In this document: piece after piece, positions 33,250 through 42,827 of the stretch
Layout: each line of letters opens with the position of its first letter
Position numbering within the stretch: position 1 is the first letter of the stretch
The notes under the pieces: generated by a model
The model's input: only the letters and a program-made list of their open reading frames with translations
Told to the model about the DNA's origin: nothing
Databases searched by the model: none
Assembly: GCF_003590945.1 (NCBI RefSeq)
Contig: NZ_QYUK01000011.1
Location: 3,504,909 to 3,568,908, forward strand
Length of the DNA: 64,000 nt
Reading direction: 5' to 3'
From: Oleomonas cavernae
GTDB taxonomy: Bacteria; Pseudomonadota; Alphaproteobacteria; Zavarziniales; Zavarziniaceae
Translations under genes and position numbers: made by a program

Positions 33250-34101
33250 TCAGTAGTGGCGGACCTCGATCGGACGGGCATAGCCGCCGGCGACGATGGC
33301 CTGCAAGATTTCCTCGCCGTGATTGGCAAGCAGGGTCTTGAGGCGCGGGTCGTGATCTTCGAGCGCGCCGTCGATCTCGAACAGGTGCAGGACATCGCCG
33401 CCGCGCTGGCGGCTGTCGATGCACTGGCCGATCAGGCCGGCGGCGGCCAGGCGATCAGTGAGGCGGCCGCGGCTGATTTCGGTGCCGTCCCCGGTCACGA
33501 TGATGAGGTAGGCGGCATCGTCGCCGCTGGCGCCGGGCTCGAACGGCGCGACCACCACGCCTTCGACCGGGGCCTGGGCATCGCGCGCGAAGGGCAGGCG
33601 CGCGACGATGCGCGGCCGCGCCGCGTCGGTCGCCGCCAGCAGCGGCCACCACACTTCGTCGTCGCCCGCCGGCAGGGGCAGCACGCCCACCACCTGGCCC
33701 GCGCCCTCGGCGATGGCACGCAGGGCCTGGCCCGGTGTGTCGTAGATGTCGATCCGGCTGGCACCGAAATGGTTGCGGGCCAGGTCGAAATGATCGAGCG
33801 GGCGGTGCAGCGAATGCAGGGCCACGGCAAAGGGGGCCTGGGTATGGGTCAGGGCGGCGATGATCTCGCGCCAGATCCGCCCGACCACGACCGCCGGGAA
33901 GGGCCCGCGGTGGCGGCCGATCAGGCGGCGCAGGATATTGGCCTCGCGCTCGGGGCGCATGGCCCCGCCGCCGGCGCCGCGCTTGAACGCGGCGATCCGC
34001 TGCACCACGTCGGTGCGCAGGATCAGGAGATCCTGGAGGCGGTCGTCGATCTCGTCGATCTCGCGCCGCAGGTCGTCGAGGTCGTTCTTCTGCTCGCTCA
34101 T
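33250..34101 (-). CDS. chorismate mutase (AroQ domain) with uncharacterised C-terminal region
   Basis: 283 residues. Residues 5-90 are an AroQ-type chorismate mutase: LDDLRREIDEIDDRLQDLLI, then RTDVVQRIAAFKRGAGGGAMRPEREANIL with the basic active-site residues. Residues 95-283 (PFAVALHSLHRPLDHFDLAR..., AYLIIVTGDGTEISRGRLTD) form a second alpha/beta region that resembles a degenerate prephenate dehydratase/ACT arrangement, but no dehydratase motif is clear. It converts chorismate to prephenate, feeding HisC and TyrC downstream on the same strand. Confidence 0.85.
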   Translation of the reverse strand: MSEQKNDLDDLRREIDEIDDRLQDLLILRTDVVQRIAAFKRGAGGGAMRPEREANILRRLIGRHRGPFPAVVVGRIWREIIAALTHTQAPFAVALHSLHRPLDHFDLARNHFGASRIDIYDTPGQALRAIAEGAGQVVGVLPLPAGDDEVWWPLLAATDAARPRIVARLPFARDAQAPVEGVVVAPFEPGASGDDAAYLIIVTGDGTEISRGRLTDRLAAAGLIGQCIDSRQRGGDVLHLFEIDGALEDHDPRLKTLLANHGEEILQAIVAGGYARPIEVRHY

Positions 34102-34181
34102 TTTATGGGACTGTCGAAGCCCGGACGGGTTGCCCGAAGCGAACCGTTTTTAGACGGATGAAACCAGGAACGCAAAGAAAA

Positions 34182-34209
34182 CATTGACTTGGGCCATGCC
34201 CGCCCATAA
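34182..34209 (+). promoter_or_regulatory. possible sigma-70 promoter for metX
   Basis: TTGACT at 34182-34187 and CATAAC at about 34204-34209 are spaced 16 bases apart. Transcription would begin shortly before the GGCGGAG ribosome-binding site and ATG 34229, so the leader would be very short. The sequence fit is only moderate. Confidence 0.3.
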
Positions 34210-34228
34210 CCGATGGGGCGGAGAAAAG

Positions 34229-35428
34229 ATGACCGTCGTCAACACGCCCGATCAACTGCCGTCGGCGCCCTCCCCCGCCCTCGACACCGCCCCGGAGGGG
34301 GGTCACAGCAAGCGCGCCTTGCTGGGCCTCGACGCGCCGTTGCAACTGGATTCGGGCGCCCTGCTAGGGCCCCTGACCGTCGCCTACGAGACTTACGGCA
34401 CGCTCAATGCAACAAAATCGAACGCGGTGCTGGTCTGCCATGCGTTGACCGGGGACCAGTATGTCGCCTCGATCAACCCCGTCACCGGCAAGCCGGGCTG
34501 GTGGACCGGCCTGATCGGGCCGGGCCAGGCGGTCGACACCGACCGATTCTTCGTCATCTGCGCCAATGTCCTGGGCGGCTGCATGGGCACGACCGGGCCC
34601 AAGGACCTCAATCCCAATAGCTGCAAGCCCTTCGGCCTGGATTTCCCGGTCATCACCATCGCAGACATGGTGCGGGCCCAGGCCATGCTGATCGACCATC
34701 TGGGGATCGACAGCCTGTTCTGCGTCATCGGCGGCTCGATGGGCGGGATGCAGGTCCTGCAATGGGCCGCCGCCTACCCGCAGCGGGTGTTCGCGGCCGT
34801 GCCCATCGCCACCGCGGCGCGCCATTCGGCCCAGAACATCGCCTTCCACGAGGTCGGCCGCCAGGCGATCATGGCCGATCCGGAATGGCGCGAGGGCCGC
34901 TACCTCGACCAGGGCACGCGGCCGCGCGCAGGCCTGGCCGTGGCGCGCATGGCCGCCCACATCACCTATCTGTCGGAACCGGCCCTGCACCGCAAGTTCG
35001 GCCGCAGGCTTCAGGCGCGCGACCGCCTGGGCTTTTCCTTCGACGCGGATTTCCAGGTCGAATCCTACCTGCGCTACCAGGGCTCGAGCTTCGTCGAGCG
35101 CTTCGATGCCAATTCCTACCTCTACATCACCCGGGCGATGGATTATTTCGACCTGGCGCAGCCCCATGACGGGGTGCTGTCCGCCGCCTTCAAGGGCACG
35201 AAGACCCGCTTCTGCGTCGTCTCCTTCACCTCCGACTGGCTGTTCCCGACGCCTGAGAACCGCAAGATCGTGCATGCCCTGAACGCCGTCGCCGCCAACG
35301 TCTCCTTCGTCGAGATCGAGACCGACAAGGGCCACGACGCCTTCCTGCTGGACGAGCCGGAATTCAACCGCACCCTGACCGGCTTCATCTCCTCGGCCTG
35401 GGCCGCCCGCCAGAAGACCATGCCATGA
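34229..35428 (+). CDS. metX: homoserine O-acetyltransferase
   Basis: 399 residues, alpha/beta-hydrolase fold. The nucleophile elbow is [13 protein letters not shown], with the catalytic Asp in [13 protein letters not shown] and His in [14 protein letters not shown]. Early conserved blocks are [26 protein letters not shown] and [17 protein letters not shown]. It acylates homoserine for methionine synthesis; acetyl versus succinyl specificity cannot be read safely. It overlaps metW by 4 bases (ATGA). The ATG at 34229 has GGAGAAA just upstream, better than the in-frame start at 34184. Confidence 0.95.
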   Translation: MTVVNTPDQLPSAPSPALDTAPEGGHSKRALLGLDAPLQLDSGALLGPLTVAYETYGTLNATKSNAVLVCHALTGDQYVASINPVTGKPGWWTGLIGPGQAVDTDRFFVICANVLGGCMGTTGPKDLNPNSCKPFGLDFPVITIADMVRAQAMLIDHLGIDSLFCVIGGSMGGMQVLQWAAAYPQRVFAAVPIATAARHSAQNIAFHEVGRQAIMADPEWREGRYLDQGTRPRAGLAVARMAAHITYLSEPALHRKFGRRLQARDRLGFSFDADFQVESYLRYQGSSFVERFDANSYLYITRAMDYFDLAQPHDGVLSAAFKGTKTRFCVVSFTSDWLFPTPENRKIVHALNAVAANVSFVEIETDKGHDAFLLDEPEFNRTLTGFISSAWAARQKTMP

Positions 35429-36060
35429 GTGAACCCGTTCGGCCCAATGTCGACGCCATCCGCGTCGACCTGCGCGCCATCGCCGAGATGGTCGCGCCCG
35501 GCGCCAAGGTGCTGGACGTCGGCTGCGGCGACGGCGACCTGCTGGCCTGGCTGGGCGAGCACAAGGGCGTCGACGGCCGGGGTGTGGAACTGTCCCAGGC
35601 GGGCGTGAATGCCTGCGTCGCCCGCGGCCTCTCGGCCGTGCAGGGCGACGCCGATACCGACCTCGTCGACTATCCCACCGACGCCTTCGATTTCGTGATC
35701 CTGAGCCAGACCTTGCAGGCCACGCGCAACCCGCGCGCCGTGGTGACCGAGTTGCTGCGCATCGGCCGCCACGCCATCGTCTCGTTCCCCAATTTCGCCT
35801 ATTGGCGGGTGCGGGCGCACTTGTTGCTGCGCGGTACCATGCCCATGACCTCGTGCCTGGCGGAACCCTGGTATGCCACGCCCAACATCCACCTATGCAC
35901 CATCCGCGACTTCGTCGACCTGGCCCGCGAACTCGGCATCACCATCGAGCGCGGCCTGGCGGTCGACCGCAGCGGCCGGGCACGCGGCGTCGGCGGCACC
36001 GGCACGATCGCCAATATCTTCGGCGAGCAGGCGGTTTTCCTGCTGACCACCGGTCGCTGA
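35425..36060 (+). CDS. metW: methionine biosynthesis protein MetW
   Basis: 211 residues of a methyltransferase-like fold with motif [21 protein letters not shown], the family block [24 protein letters not shown], and [20 protein letters not shown]. MetW pairs with MetX in most proteobacteria and is required for full homoserine acyltransferase function, though its exact mechanism is not settled. It overlaps metX by 4 bases. Confidence 0.95.
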   Translation: MSEPVRPNVDAIRVDLRAIAEMVAPGAKVLDVGCGDGDLLAWLGEHKGVDGRGVELSQAGVNACVARGLSAVQGDADTDLVDYPTDAFDFVILSQTLQATRNPRAVVTELLRIGRHAIVSFPNFAYWRVRAHLLLRGTMPMTSCLAEPWYATPNIHLCTIRDFVDLARELGITIERGLAVDRSGRARGVGGTGTIANIFGEQAVFLLTTGR

Positions 36061-36156
36061 ACGGTAAGTTTTTTGCAGCGCTGCCACGCCGCGATCAAAA
36101 ATCTTTCACAGCAGGGATGTAGCCTCTACCCATCGTTGTAGCTTGGGGAGAACGTC

Positions 36157-37752
36157 ATGGCACAGCAATCGGTCTTCGATCGGCATCATGGCGGCAGCAG
36201 CCCCGGCGCCTTCGGCTCGCTTATCTTCATCCTCCTGCTGATCGTCGGCATGGGCTATGCCGGCAGCCAACTGGTCGGCGACCTCGAGGTCGAGCAGACC
36301 ACCTCGTGGCTGCCCTTCATCCTGCTGGGCGTCGCCCTGCTGATCGCGCTGGGCTTCGAATTCGTCAACGGCTTCCACGACACCGCCAACGCGGTCGCCA
36401 CCGTGATCTATACCCACTCGCTACCGCCCACCATCGCGGTCGCCTGGTCGGGGCTGTGGAACTTCCTGGGCGTCTTGACCTCCAGCGGCCTGGTCGCCTT
36501 CGGCATCATCTCGCTCCTCCCGGTCGAGCTGATCCTGCAGGTCGGCTCCTCCGCCGGCTTCGCCATGGTCTTCGCCCTGCTGATCGCGGCGATCATCTGG
36601 AACCTGGGCACCTGGTATTTCGGCCTGCCCTCGTCGAGCTCGCACACGCTGATCGGCTCGATCATCGGCGTCGGCCTGATGAACCAGTTGCTGGCCCCCG
36701 CCGGCACCGCGACCAGTGGCGTCGACTGGGGCAAGGCCACGGAAATCGGCTATAGCCTGCTGCTCTCGCCCCTGGTCGGCTTCGCCGCCGCGGCCCTGCT
36801 GCTGCTGGCGGCCAAGGCGCTGATCCGCCAGCCCGCCCTCTACAAGGCGCCGGAGGGCAAGAACCCGCCGCCCTTGTGGATCCGCGGCCTGCTGGTGCTG
36901 ACCTGCACCGGCGTCTCCTTCGCCCACGGCTCCAACGACGGGCAGAAGGGCATGGGCCTGATCATGCTGATCCTGATCGGCACGGTGCCCACGGCCTATG
37001 CCCTGAACCGCGCGGTGCCCGAATCCGAGATCGCGGCCTTCGCCAGCGTCACGGCCCAGGTCTCCACGGTCATGGACCACTACATCCCGCAAGGTGCGGC
37101 CGCCCCGGCCGAGAACGGCCGGGCCCAGGTGCAGGAATTCGTGCGCAGCCACACCCTGGCGGCCGAGACCCCGGCCGGGGTGAAGGCCCTGGCCCAGTCG
37201 GTGTCCAAGGACATCACCACCTACGGCTCGATCGCGGCGATCCCGGCGGCCCAGGTCGGCAACGTCCGCAACGACATGTACCTGCTGTCGGAGTCGCTTC
37301 GCCTGATGCTGAAGGCGGGCACGCCGGCCTTCACCGCCGACGAGATCAAGGTGCTGAAGACCTATAAGGGCGAGCTCGACGACGCGACCAAGTTCATCCC
37401 CGACTGGGTGAAGGTCGCCGTCGCCATCGCGCTGGGCCTGGGTACCATGGTCGGCTGGAAGCGCATCGTGGTCACGGTGGGCGAGAAGATCGGCAAGGAT
37501 CACCTGACCTACGCCCAGGGCGGCTCGGCCGAGCTGGTGGCCATGGCCACCATTGGCGCCGCCGATGTCTACGGCCTGCCGGTCTCGACCACCCATGTGC
37601 TGTCGTCGGGCGTCGCCGGCACCATGGCGGCCAACGGCTCGGGCCTGCAGATGGCCACCGTGCGCAACATGCTGATGGCCTGGCTGCTCACCCTGCCGGT
37701 CTCGATCGTCCTGTCGGGCTCGCTGTTCTGGCTGTTCCGCAACCTGTTCTAA
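36157..37752 (+). CDS. PiT-family inorganic phosphate transporter
   Basis: 531 residues with about ten membrane segments. The two inverted family repeats are visible: FEFVNGFHDTANAVATVIYT near residue 67 and GVSFAHGSNDGQKGMGLIML near residue 255. A soluble loop of about 150 residues follows the second repeat. It imports phosphate with H+ or Na+, and a sulphate-permease-like role is possible for relatives. No Pho box is obvious upstream. It converges with the exporter permease and overlaps its end by 4 bases. Confidence 0.93.
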   Translation: MAQQSVFDRHHGGSSPGAFGSLIFILLLIVGMGYAGSQLVGDLEVEQTTSWLPFILLGVALLIALGFEFVNGFHDTANAVATVIYTHSLPPTIAVAWSGLWNFLGVLTSSGLVAFGIISLLPVELILQVGSSAGFAMVFALLIAAIIWNLGTWYFGLPSSSSHTLIGSIIGVGLMNQLLAPAGTATSGVDWGKATEIGYSLLLSPLVGFAAAALLLLAAKALIRQPALYKAPEGKNPPPLWIRGLLVLTCTGVSFAHGSNDGQKGMGLIMLILIGTVPTAYALNRAVPESEIAAFASVTAQVSTVMDHYIPQGAAAPAENGRAQVQEFVRSHTLAAETPAGVKALAQSVSKDITTYGSIAAIPAAQVGNVRNDMYLLSESLRLMLKAGTPAFTADEIKVLKTYKGELDDATKFIPDWVKVAVAIALGLGTMVGWKRIVVTVGEKIGKDHLTYAQGGSAELVAMATIGAADVYGLPVSTTHVLSSGVAGTMAANGSGLQMATVRNMLMAWLLTLPVSIVLSGSLFWLFRNLF

Positions 37753-38921
37753 GGTGTCCCGGCCACGGGGCGGATCGTCGACCTGATCCGCCCCGTGCGC
37801 CACCGGTGCGCCAGGACCGCCGTCGTCCCGTAAAGCAGCGCCAGGGCCAGCAGGGTAAGCCATTCGTGGCGCACCTGCGCGAGCGTCGCGCCCATCTGAT
37901 TGACCCGCACCAGGGCGGGGATGGCCGAGGAACTGGGGATCAGGCGGCCGATCATCTCGAGGCCCGCCGGAATGGCCTCCGTCGGCCAGGAAATCCCTGA
38001 GATGAAGAGCAAGGGCATCCCCAGCCCGACCAGCAGCAGGACGACGCTCTCCCGGCTCGGCATCAGATAGGCCAGGGTGAGGCCCAGGAAGCTGGTGGCC
38101 AGCAGGAACGGCAGGCCAAGCCCCAGCATGTCGCCGAGCGCGCCCAGCCGCGGCAGATGGTACACATAGGCCAGCAAGACCAGATAGAGCATCATCCACA
38201 CGGTGAAGATCGTCACGTAGCACAGCGCCGGGCCGAAGACGCCGCCGACCGGGCCGGCCGCAGCATCTTCCGGCGGGGCTGGGCCGCGGGTGCCGCCGCG
38301 CAGGGCGCCGATGCCCATCAGGAGTGTTTGCTGCAGCAGCATGACGAAGGCGGCCGGCACGATATAGCTGGCATAGCCGCCCTGCGGGTTGAACAGGGGC
38401 ACCAGCGTGGTCGGCATCGGATCGACCAGGGCCCTGGCCGCCGCCGGGTCGGTCCCGGCCGCCACCAGCCGGCGCGTCTCGACCTGGACACCGAGCGATT
38501 GGGCCGCGCCGCTGACCGCCGCCATCGCCTGCCGGTAGATCAGGAAATAGCCGCCGTCGCCGAAGGCCGCGATCGGCGACTGCCGCCCGGCCAGCAGGTC
38601 GCGCTCGAAATACGGGGGCACCACGACGATGGCGTAGACCCGCCTTGCGAAGAAGGCTTCCCGCGCGGCCGGCAGGTCGTTTGCGGTGGCCGCGACGACG
38701 GCCCCCTCGCCCGCGTCGATGCGCCGGATCAACTCCCGGCTGCTCGCGCTGTTGTCCTGGTCGACGACGATCACCGGCACATTCTTGATCGCCTCGTTCA
38801 GGTAGGGCTGCGGGTAGAAGACGCCATAGAGGACGACCGCCCCCACCATGGCCGCCATGGCAATGGGATTGCCCCGCAGGCGTCGGAATTCGGCCCGGAA
38901 GGCCTGCCACAGGGCTGTCAT
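37749..38921 (-). CDS. ABC-2 type transporter permease (second copy of a pair)
   Basis: 390 residues. One transmembrane segment near the N-terminus (NPIAMAAMVGAVVLYGVFY) is followed by a large periplasmic domain containing VPVIVVDQDNSASSRELIRR and VYAIVVVPPYFERDLLAGRQ. Five C-terminal spans follow, including FISGISWPTEAIP. This is the YhhJ/YbhR-type ABC-2 permease fold. It overlaps the next permease gene by 4 bases (ATGA) and lies in a HlyD-permease-permease operon. Confidence 0.85.
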   Translation of the reverse strand: MTALWQAFRAEFRRLRGNPIAMAAMVGAVVLYGVFYPQPYLNEAIKNVPVIVVDQDNSASSRELIRRIDAGEGAVVAATANDLPAAREAFFARRVYAIVVVPPYFERDLLAGRQSPIAAFGDGGYFLIYRQAMAAVSGAAQSLGVQVETRRLVAAGTDPAAARALVDPMPTTLVPLFNPQGGYASYIVPAAFVMLLQQTLLMGIGALRGGTRGPAPPEDAAAGPVGGVFGPALCYVTIFTVWMMLYLVLLAYVYHLPRLGALGDMLGLGLPFLLATSFLGLTLAYLMPSRESVVLLLVGLGMPLLFISGISWPTEAIPAGLEMIGRLIPSSSAIPALVRVNQMGATLAQVRHEWLTLLALALLYGTTAVLAHRWRTGRIRSTIRPVAGTP

Positions 38922-40123
38922 GTCGCCGCCTCCAGGACCAATTGGCCGGCGCGCAGGCGGTCCCGGCGCAGCTTGGCGACGCGCAGGACCACCAGGAGCG
39001 CCGCGACGGCGACACACAGGGCGAGGTAGGCCAGCGGGCGCAGCGAGGCTTCGACGGGGGCACCCCGCAGGGTCTGGTCGATGCGGATCTGCATGTACCA
39101 GGTCAGTGGCAGGATGGCGCCCCAGGCCTGGGCGAACCAGCCCATGGCCAGCCGGGGAAAGCTGATCCCGACAAAGCCGAAGGCGGGCGCGGTAAACAGG
39201 CCGGCGATGTTGAGCGACTGCACGAGGTCGCGCCCGACCAGGGCAAACAGGGCGCCCACGAGCTGGTAGGCGAGGACGAACAGCAGGTTGGCGGCGAGCA
39301 GCAGCGGCCAATGGCCCCGGAACGGGGCGCCCAGCCAGCCGAACAGGATGCTGTCCGCGATCCCCAGCGTCGCCATGAAGGCGAAGGTGTAGGGCAGCAT
39401 TTTGCCCACGATCGCCGGCCCGATCCCGCCGCCCAGCTTCGAGAGCAGGCGCAGGCCGATCACCCCGCGGCGGTCCAGCCCGATCGAATAGGCCGAGACG
39501 ACGCAGATGAAGATCTGCATCACCGTCGGGATCTGGGCCGCCAGCAGGAAGAAGACGTAGTTGAGCGTCGGGTTGAACAGCGGGCTCTGCTGCACCGGTA
39601 TGGGGATCAGCGAGGCCAGCGCCGCATCGGCGCCCTGCCCGCGGCTGGTTCTTGCCGCCACCCCGACGCCCGTGGCGGCGGTTGCCACGGCACTGCCGAT
39701 GGCGCGCGACACGATGCTGCCGATGGTCATGAACTGGTTGTTGTAGAACACGGCGACGTCGGGCCGGCGGCCGGCCTTGACGTCCCGCTCGAGGTTCGCG
39801 GGCAGCATGACCACGGCATAGGCCGTGCCTTCGAGGATCAGGCGGCGGCCTGCCGCCAGATCCTCGACCGCATAGGCCACCGCAACATCAGGCGTGGCAT
39901 CGACCATGCGGATGACCTGGCGCGAAAGATCGGAACGGTCCTTGTCCACCACCGCGACCGGCAGGTCCGTGGGCAGGCCGCTATTGAAGATCCCGGCCAG
40001 CAGGCCGCACACCAGCAGGGGAAAGACCAGGGCCAGGAAGGTGATGACCGGCCGGTGCCGGATCCAGCGCAGTTCACGCTGGACCACCAGAAGAAGGCCG
40101 GGCTGGGGCCGGGGGCGTGCCAT
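38918..40123 (-). CDS. ABC-2 type transporter permease (first copy of a pair)
   Basis: 401 residues with the same layout as its neighbour: an N-terminal span (VITFLALVFPLLVCGLLAGI), an exported domain with LPVAVVDKDRSDLSRQVIRM and AYAVVMLPANLERDVKAGRR, then five spans with FVGISFPRLAMGWF. The two permeases are clearly homologous and probably form a heterodimer. The stop of the HlyD gene is 5 bases upstream. An in-frame ORF continues upstream to 40396 in the HlyD region, but no homology supports it. Confidence 0.85.
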   Translation of the reverse strand: MARPRPQPGLLLVVQRELRWIRHRPVITFLALVFPLLVCGLLAGIFNSGLPTDLPVAVVDKDRSDLSRQVIRMVDATPDVAVAYAVEDLAAGRRLILEGTAYAVVMLPANLERDVKAGRRPDVAVFYNNQFMTIGSIVSRAIGSAVATAATGVGVAARTSRGQGADAALASLIPIPVQQSPLFNPTLNYVFFLLAAQIPTVMQIFICVVSAYSIGLDRRGVIGLRLLSKLGGGIGPAIVGKMLPYTFAFMATLGIADSILFGWLGAPFRGHWPLLLAANLLFVLAYQLVGALFALVGRDLVQSLNIAGLFTAPAFGFVGISFPRLAMGWFAQAWGAILPLTWYMQIRIDQTLRGAPVEASLRPLAYLALCVAVAALLVVLRVAKLRRDRLRAGQLVLEAAT

Positions 40124-40128
40124 CGCGG

Positions 40129-41106
40129 TCAGTGCCGTTTCCAGGGCACGATGCCGCTCATACCCGGGCGCAGGCCGTCGACCGGGGCAACCGGCTTGGC
40201 GCGGACCTCGAACGTTCGCAGGTCGAAGTCGCCGGTCGCCTTGGTCGCGCGCCAGTTGGCATACTGGCCCTGGGCATTGATCGCGGTCACCCGGACGGTC
40301 ACGGTTCGATTGGACAGGGCCGGCAATTGGACGTCGAAAGTATCGCCGACCTTCAGGCCCGCCAGCAGATCTTCGCGCAGGTTGAAGGTCAGCCACACGT
40401 CGGAAAGGTCGACGATGGACAGCAGCGGCGCGCCGGGGCTGAACAGGACGCCGCGTTCGGCGACGCGGGTGGTGACTTCGCCCGCCACCGGGGCATGGAT
40501 CACCAGTTCGTCGACATCGGTGCGCGTCTGGCCATAGGCGGCATCGGCCTGCTTGACCCGCGCATCGGCCAGCGCCTTCTCCTCCTCGCTGCTGCCCTCC
40601 TCGGCCAGGGTCAGGTTCGCCTGCGCCGCCTCCTTGGCCTTCAGGGCTGCCTGCAGGCTGTTGGCGGCCTCGTCCAGGCGCTGCTGGGGCGCGTTGCCGG
40701 ATTCGGCAAGCTGCTTCTGCCGGCCGTAGCTCTGCTGGGCCAGCACCACGTCGGCCTGCGCCTTCTCCAACTCAGCCTTGCGCGCGTCGATGACCTCCAC
40801 CCGCGTGCTGTAGATGCGGTTGCGGTCCGCCTGGGCGACCAGCAGCGCGGCCTGGGCCGCGGCCAGGCTGGCCTGTAACTGCGGGCTTTCCAGCTCGATC
40901 ACGACATCGCCGGCCTTGGTCATGTCGCCGACGTCGACGTTGAGCGTCTTCACCCGGCCGGCGACCCGCGGGGCGAGGTCGACACGGGTCGCCTCGACCT
41001 CGCCCTGGACGATCAACGGCGGGGGCTGGACAGCGAACCAGAAGACGATGGCGACCCCGACGAACAGGAGCCCGAGAACGACATATCGGCTGATCCGGCG
41101 GTTCAT
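40129..41106 (-). CDS. HlyD-family membrane fusion/adaptor protein
   Basis: 325 residues. A signal anchor (YVVLGLLFVGVAIVFWFAV) precedes the biotinyl-lipoyl-like segment IVQGEVEATRVDLAPRVAGR. A long alpha-helical hairpin of about 110 residues (SLAAAQAALLVAQADRNR... to SSEEEKALADARVKQADAAY) comes next, and then the beta-barrel AGEVTTRVAERGVLFSPGAP. It should bridge the two ABC-2 permeases to an outer-membrane channel. ATG 41106 has AGGTG 8 bases upstream. No ATPase or TolC gene accompanies it in the window. Confidence 0.88.
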   Translation of the reverse strand: MNRRISRYVVLGLLFVGVAIVFWFAVQPPPLIVQGEVEATRVDLAPRVAGRVKTLNVDVGDMTKAGDVVIELESPQLQASLAAAQAALLVAQADRNRIYSTRVEVIDARKAELEKAQADVVLAQQSYGRQKQLAESGNAPQQRLDEAANSLQAALKAKEAAQANLTLAEEGSSEEEKALADARVKQADAAYGQTRTDVDELVIHAPVAGEVTTRVAERGVLFSPGAPLLSIVDLSDVWLTFNLREDLLAGLKVGDTFDVQLPALSNRTVTVRVTAINAQGQYANWRATKATGDFDLRTFEVRAKPVAPVDGLRPGMSGIVPWKRH

Positions 41107-41231
41107 CGTACACACCTATGGGCAAACAGGGCGCAGGGCGCCCCGCGATTACGGCTTGTCCAGGTCGACCGCCGATTAACCAAACCGTCCCGATAGCAGC
41201 CGATTTTCGGCGCCTTGTAAATCGGCCGCCG

Positions 41232-41999
41232 CTAGTCGGCCGTGGCCGCGTGAACGCCGTTACGCGGGGCACCCACGGCGGGGACCAGCACCTTCACCCG
41301 GCCGGTGACGCGCTCGCCCGGCGGGGTCAGGGCGTAGAGGCTCTTGGCCGCCTCGACCACGAGCAGGCCCGAGAAGCCGGGCCACAGGCGGTGGCCCAGC
41401 CGCTCCCAGAAGGGTGCCATCTTGATCAGGAAGCGGTAGCGGGTGGGCGGCAGGTAGAGGGCGGGCACCACGCGCAGGGTCTCGAACATCGCCCCGCGCA
41501 GGGTCAGGTCGATCTGGGTCGCGGAAAACGGCCGGCCGGCGCCGAACGGCGTCGCCTCCCGCCTCGCCCAGATGCCGCGGCGGTTGGGCACCACCGCCAG
41601 GATCCGGCCGTCGGGCGCCAGCACCCGCCAGATCTCGCGCAGCAGCGGCCGCAATTCGGTGGTCATCTCCAGTTCATGGACCAGGATGATGCGGTCGATC
41701 GAACCGTCGGCCAGGGGCAGTTCGGTATCCTCGGACAGGGCCACGGCGGCCGGGCCGCGGCGCGGCCAGCGGGTGACGCCCTGCTGTCCCGGCATCAGGG
41801 CGATGACCCTTGTCCCTTCGTCACGAAACGGCCGCAGATAGGGTGTGGCATAGCCCAGGCCCAGCACGGTCATGCCGCGCAGGTTGGGCCACATCTCGCG
41901 CAGGCGCCGCCGGATCAGGCGGCGCGTGACCGCACCCAGCGCACTGTCGTAGAAATGCCGAAATTCGAGAACGTCCAGCCGCATTTTGTTCCAACTCAT
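41232..41999 (-). CDS. class I SAM-dependent methyltransferase next to gloB
   Basis: 255 residues. MTVLGLGYATPYLRPFRDEG is a degenerate SAM motif I, followed by ALSEDTELPLADGSIDRIILVHELEM and LREIWRVLAPDGRILAVVPNRRG. The first 40 residues (LEFRHFYDSALGAVTRRLIRRRL) are characteristic of the methyltransferase found divergent from gloB across alphaproteobacteria. The substrate is unknown. It lies 47 bases from gloB on the opposite strand. Confidence 0.85.
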   Translation of the reverse strand: MSWNKMRLDVLEFRHFYDSALGAVTRRLIRRRLREMWPNLRGMTVLGLGYATPYLRPFRDEGTRVIALMPGQQGVTRWPRRGPAAVALSEDTELPLADGSIDRIILVHELEMTTELRPLLREIWRVLAPDGRILAVVPNRRGIWARREATPFGAGRPFSATQIDLTLRGAMFETLRVVPALYLPPTRYRFLIKMAPFWERLGHRLWPGFSGLLVVEAAKSLYALTPPGERVTGRVKVLVPAVGAPRNGVHAATAD

Positions 42000-42046
42000 C
42001 CGCCGGCATCGTGGCCGATCCGGCCGGGATTGCCTATACTGAACCC

Positions 42047-42819
42047 ATGAGCCTGATCGACGTTCATCTGGTGCCGTGCTTCACGGACAACTACGTCCCC
42101 CTGGTGCGTGATCGCGACAGCGGCCAGACCGCCATCGTCGATCCCGCCGATCCCGGCCCCGTGGCCGCGGCGCTGGACCGGCTGGGCTGGCGCCCGGCCA
42201 TGATCCTGAACACCCATCATCACCCCGATCATGTCGGCGGCAATCTGGAGCTGAAGGCACGCTACGGCCTGACCATCGTCGGGCCGCGGGGCGAGGCCGA
42301 CAAGATCCCCGGCCTCGACCGGGCGGTCGGCGAAGGCGACAAGGTCGCGCTGGGCCAGCGCGTGGCCCAGGTGTTCGACACGCCGGGGCATACCGCCGGC
42401 CATATCGCCTATTGGTTCGAGGATGCCGAGACGGTGTTCGTCGGCGATACCCTGTTCGCCGCCGGCTGCGGCCGCCTGTTCGAAGGCACGCCGGCACAGA
42501 TGTGGAACTCCCTGTCCAAGCTGGCCCATCTGCCGGGCACGACCCGGGTCTACTGCGCCCACGAATACACCGAGTCGAACATCCGCTTTGCCCTGGCGGT
42601 CGATTTCGAGAACCCGGCCCTGCGGGTGCGCGAGGCCAGCGTCCGCGCCACCCGCCGCCTGGGCGAGCCGACGGTGCCCACCACCATCGCGGTGGAACTG
42701 GCGACCAACCCGTTCCTGCGCGCAGACGTGCCGGAATTCGCCAAGGCCATGGGCCTGCCCGGGCCGATCCGGTCACGGTCTTCGCCGCCGCGCGCAAGGC
42801 CAAGGACAATTTCAGGTGA
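42047..42819 (+). pseudogene. gloB: hydroxyacylglutathione hydrolase (glyoxalase II), apparent frameshift near the C-terminus
   Basis: The metallo-beta-lactamase core is intact: THHHPDHVGG (THxHxDH), DTPGHTAGHIAY, VGDTLFAAGCGRLFEG and the second-metal/substrate stretch AHEYTESNIRFALAV. The frame shifts after MGLPG at the GGG run 42761-42763. One extra G gives ADPVTVFAAARKAKDNFR and TGA at 42817-42819, the typical C-terminus, for 257 residues. It hydrolyses S-lactoylglutathione to lactate and glutathione. Read as given, the frame runs on to 42889 with an unrelated tail. Confidence 0.9.
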
Positions 42820-42827
42820 CCGATCCC

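Noticed and set aside
34102-34228. Possible SAM-II or related riboswitch before metX
   Set aside because: Such riboswitches are common at this place in alphaproteobacteria, but the conserved pseudoknot words are not found in the 127-base leader.
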